Of a stretch of 6,406 bases of DNA, positions 1 through 3,882 are shown in pieces. Position 1 is the stretch's first letter. Each line of letters begins with the position of its first letter. The translations under genes were made by a program, and so were the position numbers. Where the stretch lies: positions 1 to 6,406 of the forward strand of contig CAYWYG010000034.1 in the NCBI GenBank assembly GCA_964462335.1, given 5' to 3'. Under the pieces are notes generated by a model. The model had not been told where the DNA came from, ran no database searches, and saw only the letters and a program-made list of their open reading frames with translations. Source of the stretch: JAPUDQ01 sp964462335. Its GTDB lineage: Bacteria > Patescibacteriota > Saccharimonadia > Saccharimonadales > Saccharimonadaceae.

Positions 1-61
1 GCCCAGCAGCGGCGATTATACTGCTATGCGGGAAACTAGCACGGTGCCGAATTATGCGCTT
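1..61. other. Left edge, unidentified 3' flank of an upstream feature
   Basis: No gene can be recognised here. One plus frame entering from the left reads AQQRRLYCYAGN and stops at TAG 37-39, 22 bases before a strong terminator hairpin, so it could be the last codons of a plus-strand gene. The next frame stays open to 194-196 but would run through three hairpins, so I do not trust it. A short inverted repeat AGCAG (5-9)/CTGCT (21-25) is visible. The stretch could equally be the end of a structured RNA. Confidence 0.25.
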
Positions 62-85
62 AAGCCATCCGAAAGGATGGCTTTT
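62..85 (+). terminator. Rho-independent terminator with GAAA tetraloop
   Basis: Perfect 9-bp stem AAGCCATCC (62-70) with GGATGGCTT (75-83), closed by a GAAA loop (71-74) and running into TTTT (82-85). It probably ends the transcript that enters from the left edge. GNRA loop plus U-tract is a typical intrinsic terminator form. Confidence 0.75.
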
Positions 86-91
86 CGCTTT

Positions 92-120
92 ATAGGACAA
101 AACCCATGGTTTTTTCCTAT
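92..120. repeat. Hairpin ATAGGA-C-AAAACC / GGTTTT-T-TCCTAT
   Basis: Inverted repeat whose arms are 92-104 and 108-120, with a CAT loop (105-107) and one C/T mismatch (98/114). The T-run lies inside the right arm rather than after the stem, so it is not a classical terminator. It lies between two terminator-like hairpins in the same untranslated stretch. Confidence 0.55.
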
Positions 121-125
121 CGTCG

Positions 126-166
126 CAGAGTGGCGGAATAAATCCACCACTCTGGTTGGGCTTTTT
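126..166 (+). terminator. Second terminator-like hairpin
   Basis: Stem CAGAGTGG (126-133) with CCACTCTG (147-154), extended after one C/A mismatch by GGA (135-137)/TCC (143-145), with loop ATAAA. A T-run (162-166) follows but is separated from the stem by GTTGGGC, making it a weaker intrinsic terminator than the one at 62-85. It may be a back-up terminator or part of a structured 3' UTR. Confidence 0.5.
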
Positions 167-180
167 CCTTCAGTTAACAA

Positions 181-210
181 AATAAAACCGAAGTAAATTC
201 GGATTTTATT
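181..210. terminator. Bidirectional terminator between convergent transcripts
   Basis: Stem AATAAAACCGAA (181-192) pairs with TTCGG (198-202) and TTTTATT (204-210), with A203 bulged and loop GTAAA. The A/T-rich outer arms give a U-tract in both directions. It overlaps the stop codon of the minus-strand gene (210-212), so it serves that gene directly and would also stop plus-strand read-through. Confidence 0.65.
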
Positions 211-716
211 TAGGATTTATATATCGCGAGGTACATACAGGTACAATAGCCGAATTTCGAACTGAAGCAAACGCATCCTTCTGGCGGTAGGGGCATGGTG
301 ATTAAAGCCTCTTCTATTGAAAATCTTTTTCCACTCAACGTATTACATGGTAAGCAAGTATCTATAAGGTTATTAATGATTTCTACTTCATCACAATTGA
401 GTGATTTAAGGTATAGGAGCCTGTAGTTATTGGCTTCTTCCATATCTTGATCACCTGCAAGTTTACTAATTCTATACCTTATAACTGCCATATCTGTATA
501 TAGATAAGATAAAGCTTGAAAGTCTGGAATTGATGCGAGAATATCCAGCATATGTTGATAAAGTCTCCACTCAATATCCTCTACTGAGGGAATCTCGCCA
601 AACTGAGCTTGCAGATCTTCTGCAACTTTTTTATAAAGTTTATGATTTGCGCCGTATATTCTATACTTCTCAATAAAGTGATGTATTTGCTTTGGTATCT
701 TTTTGCGCTTATCCAT
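210..716 (-). CDS. Hypothetical AT-rich, cysteine-containing protein (168 aa)
   Basis: I do not recognise this protein. The N-terminus is strongly basic (MDKRKKIPKQ) and the first 100 residues look helical and soluble, with no signal peptide or membrane segment. The C-terminal part carries a spaced cysteine set: C108, CLPC at 121-124, CVC at 148-150 after a PLPPEG stretch, and CTC at 158-160. This pattern could bind zinc or a metal cluster, which is inference. The ATG (714-716) has no Shine-Dalgarno sequence; a TGC-TAATAT extended -10 lies 7 bases upstream, suggesting a leaderless mRNA. The gene is visibly more A+T-rich, with A/T-ending codons, than every other gene here, so recent transfer is plausible. 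It is single, divergent from the VOC gene, and ends in its own terminator. A real gene is likely because it fills the interval between a promoter-like element and a terminator. Confidence 0.7.
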   Translation of the reverse strand: MDKRKKIPKQIHHFIEKYRIYGANHKLYKKVAEDLQAQFGEIPSVEDIEWRLYQHMLDILASIPDFQALSYLYTDMAVIRYRISKLAGDQDMEEANNYRLLYLKSLNCDEVEIINNLIDTCLPCNTLSGKRFSIEEALITMPLPPEGCVCFSSKFGYCTCMYLAIYKS

Positions 717-723
717 TAATTAA

Positions 724-732
724 ATATTAGCA
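724..732 (-). promoter_or_regulatory. Extended -10 promoter element of the AT-rich gene
   Basis: Read on the minus strand, TGC-TAATAT ends 7 bases before the ATG at 716, placing the expected transcript start at or next to the start codon. No convincing -35 hexamer sits at the right distance, which is common when the TGn extension is present. Confidence 0.4.
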
Positions 733-746
733 GATGATAGAATTCA

Positions 747-770
747 AAATACACGATTATCGTTGTATTT
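747..770. repeat. Imperfect inverted repeat in the divergent intergenic region
   Basis: AAATACACGA (747-756) pairs with TCG (760-762) and TGTATTT (764-770), with T763 as a single-base bulge and TTA as the centre. It lies between the two divergent start codons, upstream of both candidate -10 elements. A dyad in this place could be an operator for both genes; no regulator is encoded in the window to support that. Confidence 0.4.
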
Positions 771-776
771 AAAACC

Positions 777-806
777 TTGAAATAACAAATGCGCCCCTGC
801 GATGAT
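777..806 (+). promoter_or_regulatory. Weak candidate promoter of the VOC gene
   Basis: TTGAAA (777-782, five of six -35 matches), an 18-bp spacer, then TGC-GATGAT (798-806, four of six -10 matches with TGn extension). The element ends 6 bases before the ATG at 813, which would give a leaderless message and fits the absence of a ribosome binding site. If this is right, the upstream in-frame ATG at 789 cannot be the start. Confidence 0.3.
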
Positions 807-812
807 AGTCTC

Positions 813-1184
813 ATGAAATTCACCAATATCCTCATCTGGTCCCAAGAAAACAAACTCAGCGAGAAGTTTTATAAGAAACTAGGGTTTGAGGTGACAGCTT
901 CCACCCCTGGATATAGCGAAGTAAGGCTCGGAGATTTTGAGATCGTCATAGTTAACATGCGAGACGAGGATGAATTTAATGGTGATAGTCTCTCGGGCGA
1001 CAAGGGGCGGGGGATGTATATCTATATCCGTGTCGATGATGTCGACGCGGAATATCGTCGCCAGATCGATCTCGGCCTACATCCCCACACGCAGCCACGT
1101 GATTGGGACTGGGGCAACCGCGAATTTATCCTCAAGGATCCTGATGGCTATAAATTGTGTTTCTGGCAGCCTTTGCATAAATAA
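813..1184 (+). CDS. VOC (glyoxalase/bleomycin-resistance/dioxygenase) fold protein, 123 aa
   Basis: A single-domain VOC superfamily protein with the paired beta-alpha-beta-beta-beta modules. FYKKLGF (residues 19-25) is the classic first-module helix. VDDVDAEYRR opens the second module, and DPDGYKLCFWQP is the terminal DPDGxxxxF strand motif. Usual length for the family is 115-140 aa. The residues that bind metal in glyoxalase-type enzymes appear replaced: N5 where His is usual, Y in the YIYIRVDD strand, and C in the LCF strand where Glu is usual. A ligand-binding or antibiotic-sequestering role is therefore as likely as catalysis; the substrate cannot be told. The start at 813 is preferred because family homology begins at MKFTNILIW; the in-frame ATG at 789 adds eight non-conserved residues. 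Neither start has a Shine-Dalgarno sequence. The gene is monocistronic, ending just before a strong terminator. Confidence 0.85.
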   Translation: MKFTNILIWSQENKLSEKFYKKLGFEVTASTPGYSEVRLGDFEIVIVNMRDEDEFNGDSLSGDKGRGMYIYIRVDDVDAEYRRQIDLGLHPHTQPRDWDWGNREFILKDPDGYKLCFWQPLHK

Positions 1185-1215
1185 TAAATTTATCGCTGCT
1201 TACAAATAATATAAA

Positions 1216-1252
1216 AAACGGCCCATCTCGCAGATGGGGCCGTTTCTTTTTT
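1216..1252 (+). terminator. Strong rho-independent terminator after the VOC gene
   Basis: Stem AAACGGCCCATCT (1216-1228) with AGATGGGGCCGTTT (1232-1245), one bulged G (1236), and CGC loop, followed by CTTTTTT (1246-1252). It is G+C-rich with flanking A/T tracts and lies 32 bases after the VOC stop. The A-run upstream of the stem would also give a U-tract on the opposite strand. Confidence 0.9.
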
Positions 1253-1284
1253 AGGTGAGGTCTGGTGTCACCTCAAGGTGCCTA
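1252..1284. repeat. Compound inverted repeat downstream of the terminator
   Basis: TAGGTGAGG (1252-1260) can pair with CCTCA (1271-1275) and CCTA (1281-1284), leaving AGGTG bulged. The centre contains the palindrome GGTGTCACC. Repeated GGTG/CACC units allow several foldings. The interval 1253-1354, up to the next promoter, holds no gene that I can support. Confidence 0.3.
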
Positions 1285-1354
1285 CCAAAGAGTATATAGC
1301 ACCCTATGCATAAACACAATGGGTATTTCATCATAAAAAAGGTAATAGTTAGTA

Positions 1355-1383
1355 TTGACATAATCACATTATCGTGCTAATGT
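1355..1383 (+). promoter_or_regulatory. Promoter of the KGG protein gene or its leader RNA
   Basis: Perfect -35 TTGACA (1355-1360), exactly 17 bp, then TGC-TAATGT (1375-1383), an extended -10 whose hexamer itself is weak (T, A and final T match). The expected start is near 1390, giving a leader of about 100 nt before the KGG ATG. This is the only consensus -35 in the window. Confidence 0.65.
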
Positions 1384-1436
1384 AATACACATACACATAT
1401 CGTGTGTGATATATCAATGTAATGGGACAGGGGTAG

Positions 1437-1463
1437 ACGACGGGCTTTTGCCGTCGTTTTCTT
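1437..1463 (+). terminator. Attenuator-like terminator hairpin in the KGG leader
   Basis: ACGACGG (1437-1443) pairs perfectly with CCGTCGT (1451-1457), with loop GCTTTTG and a T-rich tract TTTTCTT (1457-1463). It lies between the promoter and the KGG start codon, about 30 bases upstream of the ATG. It would therefore terminate transcription early, and full-length KGG mRNA needs read-through. A smaller hairpin ATATC-GTGTGT-GATAT (1397-1412) lies upstream. I do not recognise a known riboswitch class. The alternative is a short independent RNA of about 70 nt made from the same promoter. Confidence 0.6.
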
Positions 1464-1491
1464 GTTTCCAAAAAGGGAGAATCCTCGCATT

Positions 1492-1719
1492 ATGGCAGGA
1501 ACAGTCGCAGGCGGCCGCAAAGCTGCTGCAACCAACAAAGCTCGCCACGGTAAAGACTTTTACGCCCGCATCGGCGCAAAGGGTGGCAAACTCGGAACAA
1601 CTGGCGGTTTCGCCGCTAACCGCGAACTGGCCCGTGTGGCTGGTCGCAAAGGTGGCATGATCTCACGTCGCGGTAAGGCCAAAAAGGGTACCGCAATGGA
1701 TATTGTCTTGCCTCGCTAG
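1492..1719 (+). CDS. KGG-repeat small basic stress-type protein, 75 aa
   Basis: A short, strongly basic protein of the KGG-repeat type (annotated elsewhere as general stress or Con-10-like protein). It opens MAGTVAGGRKAAATNKARHG, then DFYARIGAKGG (first KGG at 30-32), a FAANRELARVAG linker, and a second RKGG (52-55) followed by an Arg/Lys-rich tail. There is no signal peptide, membrane segment or cysteine. The KGG family has no firmly established biochemistry; the charge and Gly/Lys repeats suggest nucleic-acid binding or a desiccation/stress role, which is inference. The start at ATG 1492 is supported by AAAAGGGAGA (1471-1480), about 12 bases upstream; an in-frame ATG at 1462 lies inside the attenuator U-tract and is unlikely. 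The gene is monocistronic with a long leader carrying a terminator hairpin and an unusually long structured 3' region. Confidence 0.85.
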   Translation: MAGTVAGGRKAAATNKARHGKDFYARIGAKGGKLGTTGGFAANRELARVAGRKGGMISRRGKAKKGTAMDIVLPR

Positions 1720-1896
1720 ACTATTTCGCCGGCCAGCCTGCTCACAAGCGGAGCTTGCGGCTCGCTGGCCTCCTCGGCTCGTACACGTTTTTTCTCTGCG
1801 AGGCTCGCTAAGCAGTATCTTTATACAGCGTAGCTCACTTCTCGAGAACAAGACGTCTATTAGCTCGAAGCGAAACAGCCTATCGGCAGTGCATTC
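1720..1896 (+). other. Structured G+C-rich non-coding stretch downstream of the KGG gene
   Basis: About 175 bases with no supportable gene. It contains a large hairpin: outer arms GGCCAGC (1731-1737)/GCTGGCC (1764-1770) and inner arms CAAGC (1745-1749)/GCTTG (1753-1757). A second stem is CCTCG (1772-1776)/CGAGG (1799-1803), and TTCTCGAGAA (1839-1848) is a perfect palindrome. The tetramer GCTC recurs at 1740, 1760, 1777, 1803, 1833 and 1863. It runs up to the bidirectional terminator, so it is probably transcribed with KGG as a 3' UTR or processed RNA. Open frames across it (1703-1900 plus, 1663-1851 minus) have no start signals. Confidence 0.5.
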
Positions 1897-1928
1897 ATAA
1901 AGACTGGTCGAAAATGACCAGTCTTTAT
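1897..1928. terminator. Bidirectional terminator between KGG and metallopeptidase genes
   Basis: ATAAAGACTGGTC (1897-1909) pairs perfectly over 13 bp with GACCAGTCTTTAT (1916-1928), with loop GAAAAT. The A/T ends give a short U-tract in each direction. It serves the KGG transcript on the plus strand and the ROK/metallopeptidase transcript on the minus strand, whose stop is 11 bases away. Confidence 0.85.
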
Positions 1929-1938
1929 TTGTAAATCA

Positions 1939-2397
1939 TTATGTTACCTTGTAGCGTCGTAGGTCGCATTGGCGGGCATCGTTGGCGTGCCACGTCGTAC
2001 CACATAGCATGCACCGGTAGGACAATGAGCTATGCTGCTGTGGCGAGCCAGCGTCGCAGCGAGGGCAGCGCGAACGATCGTGGAGCCACTGGCGGTAGGT
2101 GGCCATGGCATCGCTGACTTGCTCGTCGGTAATCTCGATGTGATAACGTGATGCAATCGATTGTGCAGTTACCCATGCTTCACGTTCGCAGCGAAGCAAC
2201 TCAATATCCTGATGGTACGTCGTATGTCCCCTGATGGCGTGGCCGAGCTCATGGAGTAGGGTGCGTGCACCAGCGCCACGAGACGAGCGGAAGTATACCG
2301 TAGAGTCGCGAGGTGACCAGCGTGAAACGGAAGCGTTTTGAAAGGTAAAGGTAGGATAATCTGCCCGCAGCTTAGCGATCAAGCTGTTCGAGAGCAT
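1939..2397 (-). CDS. IrrE/ImmA-like zinc metallopeptidase with C-terminal zinc ribbon, 152 aa
   Basis: The catalytic motif LLHELGHAIRGH puts HELGH at residues 49-53, with two zinc-ligand histidines and catalytic E50. It is followed about 20 residues later by CEREAW (E71/E73), the position of the third acidic ligand in ImmA/IrrE-type (gluzincin-like) peptidases. A four-cysteine zinc ribbon closes the protein: CPRC (111-114) and CMLC (129-132). There is no signal peptide, so it should act in the cytoplasm. Relatives cleave repressors in stress or mobile-element control, but no HTH partner is next to it here, so the substrate is unknown. The ATG at 2397 lies inside the end of the ROK kinase gene (26-nt overlap, different frame). 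With only a weak GGAT upstream, translation is probably coupled to the kinase. The exact family name is less certain than the metallopeptidase call. Confidence 0.8.
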   Translation of the reverse strand: MLSNSLIAKLRADYPTFTFQNASVSRWSPRDSTVYFRSSRGAGARTLLHELGHAIRGHTTYHQDIELLRCEREAWVTAQSIASRYHIEITDEQVSDAMATYRQWLHDRSRCPRCDAGSPQQHSSLSYRCMLCGTTWHANDARQCDLRRYKVT

Positions 2398-3181
2398 AGT
2401 AGTAACATCCGTAGATTACCGCTTCTTCGGGGTGTTTGGCTTGACGTATCTCAGGCAGTTCGAGATGAGGATCCATATATCGGGCGAGATGTGCGCGAAG
2501 CGCCCTATCGTAGCGGTCAAAATACGTCCCGATACTGCCACCGATGATGACGGTATGAGGATTGAAAAGCGGGAGGAGTGCGGCAAGTCCGCGACTGATC
2601 TTGTCGGCAATTTGCTCCCAAATACGGCGATCGTGAATGTCTCGCGCGTAGGAATCATACGTCGCTTTGATAGCGCGTCCCGAGGCGACGGATTCCCATT
2701 CGCGCATCTTGCCGTCATATTCGAGAACCATGTGGCCTGCTTCACTGTTGTTGAACCCAGGGTGCAGCTTTCCGTCAACGATGATGCCCGTACCGATACC
2801 AGTGCTTACTGTGACGTAGAGGACGACGTCAGGTATGGTCGTGAGGGCACGTGCTTCGGCAAGGCCGGCGAGATTAGCATCATTTTCTAGGACAATTGGG
2901 CAGTCAAATTGTTTACCGAGCATGCTACCGATTGGCTGATTTTTCCAGCCGAGGTTGGGGCACCACAGGGCAGTGTGACCACGTACCATACCGGGCAACG
3001 CAACGGAGATAGCATCAAATGGTTTGTCATGAGCGACACGTGTGATCGTCGAACTCAGGAGCTCGATGTATTCAGTGACATCATGCGGAGTGGGAAATTT
3101 CTCGCTGCGCAACAAACTGCCATTCTTGCCAAATGCAGCGACGAGTGTCTTTGTCCCTCCGGTATCGACGGCGATAATCAT
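2372..3181 (-). CDS. ROK-family sugar kinase (glucokinase-type), 269 aa
   Basis: ATP-dependent phosphorylation of a hexose is the expected reaction. The phosphate-binding motif DTGGTKT is at residues 6-12, PNLGW (75-79) and ENDAN (99-103, catalytic D101) form the sugar site, STGIGTGIIVDG (126-137) is the second phosphate/adenosine region, SEAGH (146-150) supplies the Glu and His sugar contacts, and GGSIG (204-208) is the adenosine motif. There is no N-terminal HTH, so it is an enzyme rather than a NagC/Mlc-type repressor. It is odd in lacking the CxCGxxGCxE zinc motif that normally follows the conserved His; residues 151-165 have no cysteine. It is also shorter than the usual ~300 aa. The sugar cannot be assigned from sequence. 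The start at ATG 3181 begins exactly at the first beta strand; no Shine-Dalgarno site is present. It is first gene of a two-gene minus-strand unit with the metallopeptidase. Confidence 0.9.
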   Translation of the reverse strand: MIIAVDTGGTKTLVAAFGKNGSLLRSEKFPTPHDVTEYIELLSSTITRVAHDKPFDAISVALPGMVRGHTALWCPNLGWKNQPIGSMLGKQFDCPIVLENDANLAGLAEARALTTIPDVVLYVTVSTGIGTGIIVDGKLHPGFNNSEAGHMVLEYDGKMREWESVASGRAIKATYDSYARDIHDRRIWEQIADKISRGLAALLPLFNPHTVIIGGSIGTYFDRYDRALRAHLARYMDPHLELPEIRQAKHPEEAVIYGCYYYALEQLDR

Positions 3182-3191
3182 ACTGCTATGT

Positions 3192-3220
3192 ATTGTAGCA
3201 TCAGAAATACCGCTTGTAAC
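3192..3220 (-). promoter_or_regulatory. Candidate promoter of the ROK kinase unit
   Basis: On the minus strand, TGC-TACAAT (3192-3200) is an extended -10 with five of six hexamer matches; GTTACA 17 bp upstream is only a fair -35. It ends 10 bases before the ATG, so the 5' UTR would be about 3-4 nt, consistent with no ribosome binding site. Its -35 region overlaps the divergent plus-strand -35. Confidence 0.5.
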
Positions 3221-3242
3221 AGCGATAAAAACGTTGTATACT
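3214..3242 (+). promoter_or_regulatory. Candidate promoter of the surface protein gene
   Basis: TTGTAA (3214-3219, four of six), a 17-bp spacer, then TATACT (3237-3242, five of six). The predicted start near 3249 leaves a leader of about 35 nt that includes the GGAG ribosome binding site (3273-3276). The -35 overlaps the -35 region of the divergent kinase promoter. Confidence 0.5.
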
Positions 3243-3283
3243 TATGACGATATCAATACAAGGTAGTGGGTTGGAGCAAAACA

Positions 3284-3781
3284 ATGCAATCACAACGAGG
3301 CAACGTCATCGTCTATCTGCTCGTCGGGATTTTGCTTTTTTGTGCAATGCTAACAGGTGTATGGTGGGTGAAGAAAAATTCTGTAAAACCAAGTGTGACT
3401 CCTATTGCAACAAAGTCGCAAAACGATGCAGCATCATCAGAATCTACATCACAGCAGGATAATCGCAATACGACACAGCCATCAACTTCCTCCGATACAT
3501 CACAGTCTGCGACTGGCGTGCAGCCACAGCAGCCGACTCAGCCGAACAGTGATTATCCTCAGCAAATCTCTAGTACGTCGACAGCGCAGCCAGCACCATC
3601 GACACCGCCATCGGCGACACCGACTACTCCTGAGTCGCAGACCGCTCCTACTGGAACGTCTCATACGGCGGGCGTTGCCAATACTGGACCCGTAGAAGAC
3701 GCCGCGATCCACAGTCTTGTGCTTGGTGGTCTCACCTATCTCATCATGCTGTATCTACGGTCTCGACGACAGCACGTATAG
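3284..3781 (+). CDS. Small exported Ser/Thr/Pro/Gln-rich protein with sorting-like C-terminus, 165 aa
   Basis: I do not recognise a named family, but the architecture is clear. A short N-terminus ending in QRG precedes a hydrophobic segment (about 8-28), then a basic KK. Residues 31-130 are a low-complexity linker rich in S, T, P, Q and A with no predicted fold. Next come VANTGP (131-136), a second hydrophobic stretch (about 144-158) and a basic tail RSRRQHV. The end resembles a sortase signal (LPxTG-like, here ANTG), and similar NTGP tails are recalled from Saccharibacteria. The mature product would be little more than a spacer or stalk, anchored at one or both ends. ATG 3284 is chosen over GTG 3266 because GGAG lies 7 bases upstream and the chain begins just before the membrane segment. 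It could alternatively be a plain two-pass membrane protein. It stands alone, divergent from the kinase. Confidence 0.75.
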   Translation: MQSQRGNVIVYLLVGILLFCAMLTGVWWVKKNSVKPSVTPIATKSQNDAASSESTSQQDNRNTTQPSTSSDTSQSATGVQPQQPTQPNSDYPQQISSTSTAQPAPSTPPSATPTTPESQTAPTGTSHTAGVANTGPVEDAAIHSLVLGGLTYLIMLYLRSRRQHV

Positions 3782-3782
3782 C

Positions 3783-3811
3783 TTTACGTACTCTGTTAAC
3801 AGTGGTACAAT
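3783..3811 (+). promoter_or_regulatory. Promoter of the S1/infB unit
   Basis: TTTACG (3783-3788, four of six), 17 bp, then TGG-TACAAT (3803-3811), an extended -10 with five of six matches. It begins immediately after the stop codon of the surface protein gene. The expected start is near 3818, leaving about 65 nt of leader. The spacer contains the perfect palindrome CTGTTAACAG (3793-3802). Confidence 0.6.
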
Positions 3812-3882
3812 AGGAGGCAATCTTGCGGGGCGGTGTAGCTAGCCCTGGAGAAATACATTTTAGAAGGGAGTCATACCTTATT

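Noticed and set aside
15..20. Perfect TATAAT on the minus strand
   Set aside because: No -35-like hexamer at 16-18 bp (CGTGCT at 17) and no gene visible to its left inside the window.
2..196. Plus-strand frame open from the left edge, including a stretch reading PNYALKPS that briefly recalls a tmRNA tag
   Set aside because: It runs through three hairpins, does not end after the YAL motif as a tmRNA tag would, and no tRNA-like T-arm or acceptor is present.
1406..1660. Plus-strand open frame overlapping the KGG gene
   Set aside because: It crosses the attenuator hairpin and lies out of frame with the KGG protein, which has the ribosome site and family match.
1663..1900. Open frames on both strands across the structured stretch after KGG
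   Set aside because: No ribosome binding site, no family resemblance, Ser/Arg/Leu-rich composition typical of chance translation, and they run over hairpins.
2432..3247. Long plus-strand frames opposite the ROK kinase
   Set aside because: They are antisense to a gene with intact catalytic motifs and have no start signals.
3266..3283. GTG at 3266 as start of the surface protein
   Set aside because: AAGG lies only 2 bases from it, while the ATG at 3284 has GGAG at a proper 7-base distance.
3500..3712. Arg/Ser-rich minus-strand frame opposite the surface protein
   Set aside because: Its composition is the mirror of the Ser/Thr/Pro/Gln-rich codons on the plus strand; the membrane and sorting segments support only the plus-strand reading.
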